This document shows, piece by piece, positions 36,056-46,297 of a stretch of 64,000 nucleotides of DNA. The position numbers were made by a program, and so were the translations under genes. The stretch is from Nepenthes gracilis. Lineage: Eukaryota > Streptophyta > Magnoliopsida > Caryophyllales > Nepenthaceae. The DNA is taken from NCBI GenBank assembly GCA_033239525.1, contig BSYO01000026.1, positions 3,286,001 through 3,350,000 of the forward strand, written 5' to 3'. Position 1 is the stretch's first letter; each line of letters begins with the position of its first letter. The notes beneath the pieces were generated by a model. The model was not told the DNA's origin and searched no databases. It was given only the letters and a program-made list of their open reading frames with translations.

Positions 36056-37270
36056 CTAATCCCAAGTATCAAAGAATTTATCCCATTCAATCGGATTCTT
36101 GATCATAAAGTAAAAATGCTTCATATGAGAACTCCGAAGAACTTTACACAACAGAAAGTCCTGCAGAAAGTAACCAGAAAACTCTGAAATTAAGTGGTAT
36201 GAAATTTGAACCAATGAAATCAAATATCATTTGATGGGAATTTCATACTTCTGTGTTATCCGGCAAATGGAAAAATTAGTGAAACTAAAGAGTCATAGGT
36301 GATCAATTCAGTCAATACAAGAACATTTATATGATACAACAACATCAAAACTTTACGTCTTGATTAGCAGAGTAAGTTATATGAATCCATTTTTTAATTT
36401 TCTATTCAATTTACTACGATATTCCCTTAAAATGCAAATAAGTTTTAATCAAATTTTATCTATTACTAGAAAAACATACATCTCTATTCAAGAAACAAAC
36501 CCTTTACCAAATCATGATTCCCACAAAATCTTCATATTTTAGTAAAACGTGTATTCTATAAGAGTTGTAATTTGGAACTACATAATTCCCTATGATTGCA
36601 TTGCCTCAAAAACTCTTTCATCACAGTATCAAAAAATATTAGTATTGGGAGCTGATACTGAAATATATCGGCAAATAATTCACATTTTTTAACAGAAAAG
36701 CATACAGATCATGTAGAGTGATGCTGAATAAAGTAAGGCTGGCATACAGCTACCGGCTTATTGCTCGTCTATTCATTAGCGTTTTATTTTTATTTAATGA
36801 TTATATATAAATATAGATTATATTTAATAATTATATTTTGAACAATTTAATCGACATTAAACGATTTTAAGTATTGAAGATTTTTTTTTTTCAAATGTAA
36901 ATAATATTGCCAGCTAAAACCCCAGATGAATGAGGAACGATGAAGACGCACAGAAACAATTTCATCTAAAACCCTGACACCAATTACCGATAAAAAAACA
37001 ATTAGAGAAATCGATCTGGAGCAGAAGAATTAATCATTCCATAAAAATTCAATGTTCGAAACAGATTCAGCAACACACAAGGATTCATATCAACTCCAAA
37101 ACCCTAAACGCTGCGCAACAAAAAAGAAAAAAACCCAAAAGTTGGCACATCAAATTACATACCGGATTGATCTCAGTCGCATGGAAGAATTCGAGAAAAA
37201 TTGGATACTCCTCCGTTGAACACAGGATTTCATGCACGGGAGAGAGAGAAGTAGACGCAAAAAATAGCAT
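36056..37270 (-). CDS. Intron-split upstream ORF (70 codons) in the ERF leader, likely CPuORF
   Basis: Read on the - strand, an ATG at 37,270 opens a frame to a good donor (ccg|gtatgt, exon end 37,163). The matching acceptor (tttctgcag|gac) starts the next exon at 36,160. Joining them (phase 0) keeps the frame open for 34 further codons to TAG at 36,056, giving 70 residues. The peptide includes 'HEILCSTEEYPIFLEFFHAT' and 'FMIKNPIEWDKFFDTWD'. The stop lies 71 nt before the ERF start codon. Arabidopsis ERF118-class genes are known to carry conserved peptide uORFs (CPuORF53/54). I recall this from general knowledge and have not aligned the peptide. The intron is 36,161-37,162. A conserved uORF would make ERF translation depend on peptide-mediated ribosome stalling. 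Confidence 0.65.
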
Positions 37271-38133
37271 AAATCGCGAGATTCTGACAAAAACAAGCGA
37301 TAATCTCTAATCAGCAGATCAGAGCAAGAAATAGTAAATTCCTCACTCTTCTCACTCCTTTACTCTCGTCCTCTTTCTTCCTTTACTCTGTTCTTCCCCA
37401 ATTTACACCACAGCCCGACATCTTCCTGCAGAAAAGACAATGATGAATCAAGCGAAAAAACAGAAATCTACCACCTATATCCAGAAAAAGGAAACAAATA
37501 CCGAACAAATCAAGGGTACCCAAATGAAAAAATATCGAAATTTCTAAGGATCGAAGCAATTTTTCGTTGAAAGAGTGGCAGTTTTTGTGGGTAAGAAAAT
37601 AATTTCTGGTAACACAAAATAAGAAAAGAATGAGGTTTTTTGGAAATATTACTTGCTATATAATGATATACTTTTTTGGTTATAATGTAAATGATTTTAA
37701 TTGTTTTTTTTTAAAAAAAATTAATAATATTTAAGATATTTATATTTAAAAAAATAGCCTTTAAAATATTTTTAGATATAATTAAGCTTTTATTTAACGT
37801 AAAATTTCAGATAAAAATGCGTATAATTAAGCATTTTGAGTAGCATATTTAATGGAAAAGATATTGAAAATGTTGTCTATTTTTATTTTTCTTAAATTTT
37901 AATCTCAACTCCTTTTTTCTAAATTTTGTTAAGAAATTTTATTCAAGTAAAATACTATTCCATGTAAAATTAGTTTAGTCAAAGTGATCAAATTTTAAAA
38001 CGCATAAAATATGTGTGATCCTAGAAAAATAACAAAATTATAAAATTTAAAAATATTTATTAATTTAAAAAAAATTACATTAAAAATATATAATTAAAAA
38101 TTTTCATACATTTTTTCTTAGGTTTTGAGCAAG
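37271..38133 (-). promoter_or_regulatory. ERF upstream leader and promoter region, AT-rich
   Basis: Sequence beyond the uORF start includes a CT-rich leader (37,240-37,390 on the - strand) and a possible further acceptor 'tttctgcag|gaagatg' at 37,426, paired with a possible donor near 37,500. Beyond about 37,640 it is almost pure A/T. No clear TATA position was fixed. The repeats start at 38,134. Confidence 0.35.
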
Positions 38134-38138
38134 GTAGT

Positions 38139-39104
38139 TGATGGGTCCAACAGACCTTAAGTTGGCCCAGGGTACGGTCCGAAAGAAAATAATGACCCAG
38201 TAAGCATTTGTCGAAGACCAAGACCCGAGGAACACAGCGTTAATGGGGGAAAGTCCAGATGGGGGTGGCCCACCGCACAATCTATCCAGACGAAGGCTCA
38301 GACAGCAATGCGAATGTCTAGTTGGATCAACCCGGGACTGTATAGTAGGGATCGGAAGATTAGGATTGCCTACAATGTGGCACCCATGATTGCCCCTTCT
38401 GAATCATCACTGACGGCTTTGACAATACAGCATGCGTGGGTAGGGAGAGCCTGTCATATATAGCCACAACAACTGCCCTAACAGCCTAGTTGATATCCTC
38501 AGGGCCTCTATTTGCGCAGTGGTTAGTCCTAAGATATTATGCACAATCCTTTAGCGTCCCAAAAAAAAACCATGATTACCACTCTAATTTTTAGACATGC
38601 TGAAAGAGACAGTAGGGAGAGTAAATGTCAGCCATGAAGCCAAATGAAGGTTACATTGGCCCCAAGTCTACAAATCTCTCTCAGGGATGGAGATTGAGTG
38701 AATTCATGGAAAAAGGATTCAAACTGACATGCATCTTTGAAGCATTAATTTGCTTTTCCACAAACCATTCGGCCAACGAGTGCACTATCTCTCAAGCCAC
38801 TTAGCCTATGAGTGCACCTCCTAGATATTAGCCCTCCACAATTCACTCAATCCCCTTTCCTACATACATCCACGTACCACGCATCCTCCTATCTTTCTCA
38901 CAATTGTAGAATATTTATTGATTTAAACGTTAGAGGATAAATTGATGAGTGAGTCTCACTATCTTCTAACATCTTGTTTATCTGTTGTCGTTTGCAAGAT
39001 TTAAGTTATTAGGAATGGAGATCGAATCCCCTCCCGTTCGACCTACCAAAACAAATCGAGCCACTCCCTAACTCGTACAACAGCTCAAATCTAGAGACGC
39101 ATCA
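38139..39104 (+). repeat. 5' LTR of the non-autonomous element
   Basis: 966 bp, colinear with 41,105-42,072. Shared blocks include 'aagattaggattgc', 'cacccatgattgccccttct' and 'tcaatcccctttcctacat/taaatcccctttcctacat'. Confidence 0.88.
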
Positions 39105-39329
39105 TTGGCACCAGATAAAGGACAAAATCATTCCAATTCTTCACCAAATTGGGGTCCTCCCCCCCTCCCCTCGATTTATCTTGAACTTGGAGTAGGAGGT
39201 TAAGGAGATCCAGTTAAAACCCTAGCTGAAGCAAAAGATCACTTCCACGCTCAAGGAAAGCCCCTTGGTGCAACAGAAAATGCATAGGGAAACAAGGTAT
39301 CGAAAAGTGTTGGGCTGGAGTTAAGCCAC

Positions 39330-39557
39330 ATGGATCTCCAGCTGTCTCAAGATCTCGCTCAGCTCCTACATGAAAGGAATATGAAGACCATCTTTCAGGT
39401 ACGCCTCATAAATGATAATGAACCCTAGAGGAGGAAGGCAAGCTATATCGACAACCTCAGGAATAAGGTATGAGATGTCGCTAGAAATAATATACTTCAG
39501 GTGCAATGACAGCACATCCCTGTTGGTAAGAACGGATGAAATCGCGATAATCCCCAA
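39330..39557 (-). pseudogene. Relic of antisense plant-transposon-type gene
   Basis: The - strand frame from 39,557 includes 'YLIPEVVDIACLPPLGFIII' followed by 'YEAYLKDGLHIPF', a stop, then 'ELSEILRQL'. The pattern 'P...PPxGxxxxxExxLxxGLxxP...' matches the conserved core of the antisense gene at 46,298 ('RASSPPPGYITVHETHLNGG', then 'LRFPLAPKF'). This core is the 'putative gypsy-type transposon' domain (Pfam PF04195). It is antisense to the element's own LTR orientation, as in the larger element. Confidence 0.5.
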
Positions 39558-41104
39558 GCAGCCATGAAGATGAGAGTCGAAGAAAAGGCGAATTGGTGAA
39601 GAGTGATTCGAAGATGCAGAAACGACAGGGGATTAGTGCTTAAATAGCTGAAAGCCTAACCTTGAAATGGCATCGCATGAAAAATCCAAGGGGCACACCC
39701 CCATAATGACTGCAATATGTACCCACACTGCAGGGCACCATGGTGAGTCAGTTTGCTAGGTTAATTATGACAACTAACACGATGCCTCTCTGTGTAAACC
39801 AGGAGCGACCAATGGTTCTAACGCCTACACAAGAGAGTAGACGGCGATGCACAAGCAATGATGGTCTGGCACCCCATTTCCCAAGGTTGCAAACTGGCGG
39901 CCTATAGCCACGGTAGACTCAAGACCGATTCGACTAGCTTGCATCTGACCTAGAGTTGGGAATGGAATGCCGCAAGTCTAATAGCCAAAAGATCGAGTCA
40001 CCAACCACCCGGATTGTCAAATTGCCAAATGTCAGCAATAGAAAGCAAAATTTATGGCACCAATTATTCTAAATAAATAAGAATATTTGAGTCATAAGAG
40101 CAAATGAGGTTCGGGTAATTCCATTCATAAATTTCTTTTACAAAATACAATCTTTCAACAACGGATGTACAACACGAAAGAAAACAAAAATACATGAAGT
40201 GACGGTCCAATTATAACCCTATGACTAGTCTTCAAAATAAACGACTGCAGGAGATGGGCCTCCCCCTTGACCACCCAGCTGAACGGATGAAACTATGGTC
40301 GGAGTGTGCGAAAAGCCCCTATTGTTCTTGCAAAGAAAAGCACGCAAAGCCCCCATCCAAGGGGCAACCACCTTGAAGCCATCCACTAAAACCCGTTGAA
40401 GTCTCCGAGGATGTCAGCCCACGTGAGGACCTCACGTGTGACAATGACTCTGGTTTGGCATGGACACGAAGAAGAGAAGGTGCCCATTATAAGCATCCAA
40501 CGCTGAGACAATCCTTTCGAGAGCTGCCGAAGAACGGTGTCACCTCGAAAAAGGATGGGAAACGACATCTCCCACTAGGACTGAAGCACCCCTCCTTTAG
40601 ATCTGTATTAGAGGGACTTCCCTGGGTTGGCAGCCACTCGAACCCAAGCCTTCACTTGTCCAAGATAAGTTCAAGCCAAGAGCAGAGGTAAAAGAGGGGA
40701 ACCAAGGTAGACTTTAAACGAATCCTCTGCCCCTACTTTGAACATTGGGCAAGATTCTCAGCCAATCCCGACTCGTGATTGTGCTGGCTTCATGTCGACT
40801 TTGAACTCTCACACTACTTGATTGGTGAAAACAATTCGTAAAGTAAAGTATAGAAAGCCCCTCCATTTATAACTGGAAAGGAGGTCAACAACATTGAATC
40901 AAGAAGATAACGCTGATGTCAAAAAGTCGCCAGGTTCTGAAAACTTCCCCAAATTTCGTCAAAGACAACGAATGAAATCCTGCCTCACTAAGTAGCAAAT
41001 CTACAAGCACCTGGGGAAGGAGCGCTCAAGCAGGCTTGCAACGGACATCCCATCGATCACATACCAGGAGTCGACAAGTAAAGCCTCTTGATATCGGAGG
41101 CTAG
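39558..41104. other. Non-coding core of the non-autonomous element
   Basis: No domain was recognised on either strand; only short overlapping ORFs. Just before the right LTR the sequence 'tcggaggctag' could be a worn polypurine tract. Confidence 0.5.
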
Positions 41105-42072
41105 TGATGGGTCTAGCAAACCCTAGGCAGGGTGCAACTTGGAGGAAGTGACAGCCCAACGGGCATTCATCCGAGACCAAGACTCGGGGAGCACAACATC
41201 AGCGGGGGAAAGCCTAGATTGTGGCGGCCCATCGTGCAATCCATTCAAACAAAGGCCCAAGAAGCAGTGTGGATGGTCTAATCGAGTTAACCTAGGACTA
41301 TACGGCAGGTAGTGAAAGATTAGGATTGCATACAGTATGACACCCATGATTGCCCCTTCTACATGACTACCAACAACTTGATAGTACAACATGCGCAGGT
41401 AGGGAAATCCTGTCATACACGACCACGACAGCTGTCCTAGTAGCCTAACCGATATCCATAGGGCCTCTACCTGCGTAATAATTGGTTTGAAATGTCATGT
41501 GCAATCCTCCGATGTCCCCAAGAAAAGGCTATGATTACCACTCTAATTTCCAAATATGCTCAAAGAGACAAGGGGGAGAGCAAATGTCAGCCATGAAGCC
41601 CAAGAAATGTTACACCGACCCTAAGTCTATAAATCCATCTTCTCCCTTACAGGGATTGAGATCGAGTGAATTTGGGGAAAAAGAATTCAAACTGACAAGC
41701 ATCTCTAAAGTATCAATCTACTTTCTCACAAACCACTGGGCCTACGAGTGCACCGCCTCTCAAGTCACTCAACTTACAAGTGCACCTCCCGAAACTCAGT
41801 CCCCCACAATTCACTAAATCCCCTTTCCTACATGCACCCACACCCCTCGCATTCTCCTATCTTTCTTACCATTGTAGAAAATTTGATAATTTGAGTATCG
41901 AATGATAAATTAGGGAGTAAATTCTGTCATTTTCTAACCTCTTATTTATCTATTATGGTGTGCAGGATCTAGATTATTGGGGACGGAGACCGAACCCCCT
42001 CCAATTCGACCTACTAGAAGAGATTGAGTAGCTCTCTAACTTATACAATAACTCGGATCCAGGAACACATTA
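41105..42072 (+). repeat. 3' LTR of the non-autonomous element
   Basis: 968 bp. Carries TATAAAT near 41,628 and the terminal target duplication GTAGT directly after its right end. Confidence 0.88.
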
Positions 42073-42717
42073 GTAGTAATAATGTAAAATTTTATTTTGT
42101 AATTGTAGAAGTATAGTGCTCGAGTATTTGACAATAGGAAGTAATATTTAAAAAAAAACTAATTTTGATATATTAATGTATAAAATTATTTTTTAACATT
42201 ACATATACAAATTAAGTGTTTAAACAACAATAATTCCTATTCTCAACCGATCTTGTGTTTTGGTAAACTCTCAATAAAATGGTTAGATTCGAATTCGTTA
42301 CAGTTAGCAAATCGGCCATATATAATACCAGTCATGATTTAGATCTTCAACAAGAGAATAATTGCAGACGGTATCATTACAAAATAACCTCCTTTCTTCA
42401 TCTTGTAACCATTGCTCTGGCTAAACCCAAATCGGACGATACTTGGTCCTGGTGCAATCGAAATGCTTAGGGGTAGCTGATATTAGAATTACAGTAAAAC
42501 AAATCATATTAAAGCTCGTTTGGGAATGAAAGACCTGGCTAGCAAATACTTGAAGCATCTCTTTCTCATCCGTTGAATGAAGAAAACTCAGTGGATGATA
42601 TCTAAAACTCATAAACTATTATACAAATATTTTTAAAAAAATATTTTAAAATATTTATCATTGAATTGCAAAAAATACATTGGAGTATCTAAAACTATAT
42701 TTTTTAGATTATATATA

Positions 42718-44052
42718 TGATGCGTCACTGAATTCAGATTATTGTACGAATTAGGAGGCTGTTTAATCTTTTCTGTTGGGTCGAAATGAAAAGGGTCCGG
42801 TCTCAATTATTTTGAACCTGAATCCTGTACATTACAGCTAACAAACAAGAGGTTAGAGGATAGCGGAAACTTACTCCCTAATATATCTTTCGAAGTTCAG
42901 GTTAAAAATCTTTCTCAAATAGATGGAAAGATAGGATGAGTAAATGAGTGATACGTGAATGTGTGCAATGGGGGATTTAGGATTTGAGTGCGCTTGGGTG
43001 GGGAGTAACTTTAGGATATGGAAGACAGAGCTCCAAGGAGTGCACCCAACTGATTAGCAACTTAGAGGTAGAAGATTAAGTTTTGATGAGTACGCCTAAT
43101 TGAGAGACGGCTTAGAGACGAAAGACTAAATTTCAATTAGTGGGCTTGACTAAGGGGTGATTTAGAGGTAGATGACTAAATTTCGATAAGTGCGTCTGAC
43201 TGAGGGACAGCTTAAAAGTGGAGGTCTAACCTCCGATAAATATGCCCGACTGAGGAGCGGCTGACTAGAGAGACAGAGTTATGCACTCGTTGAGAAGTGG
43301 TTGACCGATTAATGCACTCGTAGGTAGGTAGCTAACCGGATGAGGAAAAAATTCCTAGGCGCTGATGATGATAAGAGGGACACCCGTCAGTCTCCTCTCT
43401 GGTTACAAACGAAGGAGCTCTCTATGCCACGTTCTACAAGTCATCTTCACCAATGTTGCAGCGCGATAACTCAAAGCTAGCGTAAGGCCTACACAACCAT
43501 CGACCGGAGGAAAATATGACCTCACGAGAGATATGAAGAGAGGACATGTCTTCTGAGTCTTCTCTCTATACACCAATTCTTTTCTTTGCTTCAATCTCCC
43601 CCCTCCCTTCCTCGAGAGGAAAGGAAATATATGTAAAGAAAGTGCTAGATCATGGGCCAGCTACAATTAGGGCATGGCTGGTGTTGTGATTGTGTCCCCC
43701 TTAGGAGCACCAAGATTTCTTCTTTCCTTTTTCGCCGCATTGCCCTTTTTTTGATGGTTAGAGGCGGGACAGGATGGACATAACCGCGGTAGATTTCGCT
43801 CCTGTGATTACGAATGGACCATGCACAAGAAGCAATCACGTGGGCTTGCCTGCTCAGCTGAAACCGCTGAGTGGGTGCTATTAGGCCGCGATCGGCGAAC
43901 GAGCCGAATGGCCCAAATCTTGATGGGTAGATCTAGATTGTGCAGATTTGGGCCTTGGACAGTGAGGACCCTTTTTATCCGAGGCAAAACTTTTGGCGCA
44001 TCATCTCTTGCAGGCCTAATTCTGAGTTGGCCAGTAGATGTTGAATCCATCA
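42718..44052 (-). mobile_element. Solo LTR (1,335 bp), same family, perfect ATATA duplication
   Basis: On the - strand it starts TGATGGATTCAAC (44,052) and ends GTGACGCATCA (42,718). ATATA flanks both sides (42,713-42,717 and 44,053-44,057). Its 3' half follows the LTR of 38,139-42,072 block by block: 'aaatcccccattgcacac', 'cctatctttc', 'taacctcttgttt', 'ggattcaggtt' and 'cctaattcgtacaata'. It is about 370 bp longer, largely because of a 50-bp tandem array (43,038-43,262). Confidence 0.88.
43038..43262 (-). repeat. 50-bp tandem array (4.5 units) in the solo LTR
   Basis: Four full 50-bp units begin at 43,038, 43,088, 43,138 and 43,188, with a half unit at 43,238. Each starts like 'gagtgcacccaactgatt' / 'gagtacgcctaattgaga' / 'tagtgggcttgactaagg' / 'aagtgcgtctgactgagg' and ends 'aa.tt..at'. 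The paired 'gagtgcac' motifs in the LTRs at 38.1 and 41.1 kb look like the unexpanded ancestor. Confidence 0.85.
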
Positions 44053-44057
44053 ATATA

Positions 44058-44980
44058 AAAATAACTCTTCACTCCACAACAGTAAAAAAATATGTATAAA
44101 AACATAGCATTTTTTTAGATATTGTATGCAATTTTATAAAAATATTTCACCACTAAAAATAGAATTGGCAATTCAATAATACATAAAATAAATCGATAAT
44201 ATCACAATTTTTACTAAACGAGATTAGTCAAAATTTATTTGATTTTTACTATATAAGTATTTATATTTATCATAGCAAATTAGACAAGAGTATTGGTTCT
44301 TGTCGTTTTACCATGCAAACTCTATGAGGAAACCTGGTAAATATTCAACTCGGAAAAAATGTGGCAAAAAATAGTGATAGCATGTTATAAACAGCATATG
44401 TGAGAAATAACACACTAAGGAGTTTAGCAAATTATCCAAAAATTATAGTTAAATTATTAATTTTCTTTTGAAAAAATGGACTCTTAATCTACAATATAAT
44501 CATAAGACATACTCATTTTTCACAATTTAATATATTAATAATTAATGAAAATTGTCATTGACCCATCAAAAATTTTTATTAACCTCACTAAATTTGCTTA
44601 TTAATCAAATGGTCCTTGCATCTACATGAGATTTTTTTACCATATTTTATAAAAAATAATAACATAATTGTATTTAAATTCATTTTGATAAATATAGTAA
44701 AATTATAAAATTGCTCATTTTCATGATAATTTTTATAAAATCACTTTTTACAATAATAACATTGAAAAACCCTAATCCCCAACTAGTACTCTACCACCAC
44801 TCAAGTAGGAGGAGATAACCATTGAAAATGGAATTTTTGTCCCAATGTTTACAACAATATTCCGACCTCATACACAACTAGCGAAAGCAGTATAAAAAAT
44901 AAATACTCAATACACGTAAATAATATTTATCTCTAAATACAACAATAATAATAATAATGTGTACACTACAATAAGTAATA
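44058..44980. other. AT-rich stretch with no recognisable feature
   Basis: Runs of A/T with short homopolymers. No ORF, LTR end or RNA gene was recognised. Confidence 0.5.
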
Positions 44981-44984
44981 GTAA

Positions 44985-45809
44985 AAAGACACAATTTTTG
45001 GTGACGAAGGGAAAACTCGATACCATGATAATTGAGAAAAATCTTCCGGACTTCAACGGCTAGAGAATAAATCCACCATAAAAATTAACTTACAAATCGG
45101 GTGGTACAGATGCGCTAACCTAGCCAACTTACTTTCGTTTTGTGATCCCTACCAAGAAACTCTTTTGATTTGCCCGAGGCAACAGAACCGAATGCCTTCC
45201 GATCTTCACGTCGATCTTTTCTCACAAATCACTTAAAAGACCAAATGCCACTGAAATCTCGTGTTCATGCCACCGACGTAGTCATGAAGATTACACAGCA
45301 AGTAGAGATGTAAATAGGAGACCACGATGAGAAGAGAAAACTTTGTCAATGGAACATGAGTGTTGGTATCAAGTTTTCTCAACAATGGAATATAAAGAAA
45401 ATGGCTTTGTAAGAGAGAAAAGCTCCGCAAAATTATGCTGGAAGAAGTTAGAGTTTCAAAAACATAAGACATATATATATATATAGCCAAAAAGGATTTC
45501 GAAAATAATGAGCCGTTAGACACAAAGACCAACGTCGCTCGAGCGCACGGTGAGCGCGGGTTAGGTTTTGGAGAACTCGGATGCGGGCGCTCGAGCGCCA
45601 ACAGGGCGCACAACGAGCGTTCATTTCTGTTAAATGCGCACGGAGCATGGGGAGCGCCTAGATGGCGCCTCGGGCGCCCAGTGGGTGCCTATCTCGAGAG
45701 GGGCTAAAATAGAGAATAATGCGGTGTGAACGCTGAGATGTGACAATAACGATATGCTATCATGAGGCAAATGAAAGTCTTCCAAGTACAGGTGATGTTG
45801 TAGATAATC
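44985..45809. other. Unclassified repeat-like segment with GC-rich palindromes
   Basis: Composition changes sharply here. 'ttggtgacgaagggaaaact' at the left resembles LTR-adjacent sequence of some Copia elements, and a short (AT)n run lies at 45,472. CGCTCGAGCG (45,536-45,545) and GGCGCTCGAGCGCC (45,586-45,599) are perfect palindromes. No protein domain was recognised. It may be a retroelement fragment. Confidence 0.35.
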
Positions 45810-45814
45810 GAACG

Positions 45815-46161
45815 TGTAGAGTCCCACATCGGATGAGGAGGTGAACGAAGCATGCCTTATTATAATGGTGTGGATACCTTCTCCTTGACGACGCGCTCTG
45901 GGAGCCTGTGGGGGGGGTTCGCTAGGGGAAAACCTTGAGGCCTGCGTGTGGTTGGACGCTGTGAAGGTCCCCAGGCCAAAGAGGACAATATCGTGCCACG
46001 CTGTACTGCCGCTGCGCCACTCTGGACGACGCGTTTTGGGGGCGGTGAATTCCATCTGCCATGAACAAAACCGTGCGGGCTGCGTGTTGGCCTGGGACGC
46101 CGTAAGTTCCCCCAACCCAGAGCGGACAATATCGTCATGCGGATGCGCCGGGGACGTTACA
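45815..46161 (+). mobile_element. Solo LTR of TRIM-like family, perfect GAACG duplication
   Basis: Begins TGTAGAGTCCCACATCGG and ends GGGGACGTTACA. GAACG flanks both sides (45,810-45,814 and 46,162-46,166). It contains 'ccaaagaggacaatatcgt' and 'gacgacgcg' blocks typical of a widespread short plant LTR/TRIM family with the 'gtcccacatcgg' head. The 'gacgacgcg ... ggacaatatcgt' module occurs twice, about 140 bp apart (45,887 and 46,025). No primer-binding site follows, so only one LTR remains. It sits between the antisense gene at 46,298 and the segment at 45.0-45.8 kb. Confidence 0.88.
45821..45866 (+). promoter_or_regulatory. snRNA-type USE motif plus TATA-like box in solo LTR
   Basis: GTCCCACATCG (45,821-45,831) fits the plant U-snRNA upstream sequence element RTCCCACATCG exactly. 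TATAAT follows at 45,861-45,866, with a gap of 29 bases. The gap is intermediate between the usual Pol III and Pol II snRNA spacings, so its use is uncertain. Confidence 0.5.
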
Positions 46162-46297
46162 GAACGCCCTTACGAAGTCACGAAATGTGCCAATACACAT
46201 AAATTGGTCTTCGAAAGTCATAAGGATTCTTTACCTCCTTCGCATCCATTTTCTCACTTAGAATTCATCTTCTTCTTTCCTCATTTGAAAACTTCTC

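Larger units (their letters stand above)
38139..42072 (+). mobile_element. Non-autonomous LTR retrotransposon (LARD-like)
   Basis: LTRs at 38,139-39,104 and 41,105-42,072 are colinear throughout. The element is flanked by GTAGT at 38,134-38,138 and 42,073-42,077. The 5' LTR ends GACGCATCA and is followed by 'ttggcaccagataaagg', a primer-binding-type site. The 2.0-kb core has no gag or pol domain. Its only recognisable coding trace is an antisense fragment (39,366-39,557) related to the extra antisense gene of the Tat-type element at 46.3-54.9 kb. The LTR ends are TGATGGG...GCATCA (mutated to ...CATTA in the right copy). The two LTRs have diverged visibly, so the insertion is old. Confidence 0.85.

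Noticed and set aside
35985..36065. Longer ERF protein starting at 36,065
   Set aside because: The upstream codon is TTG, not ATG, with a TGA just above; the spliced uORF also ends in this stretch, so the ATG at 35,984 is the start.
43808..44099. 81-92 codon frames on both strands at 43.8-44.1 kb
   Set aside because: Inside the 5' half of a solo LTR with clear ends and target duplication.
45233..46138. Several 90-160 codon frames around 45.2-46.1 kb on both strands
   Set aside because: They run through the GC-rich patch and the solo LTR in overlapping frames. The element boundaries explain the sequence, not coding.
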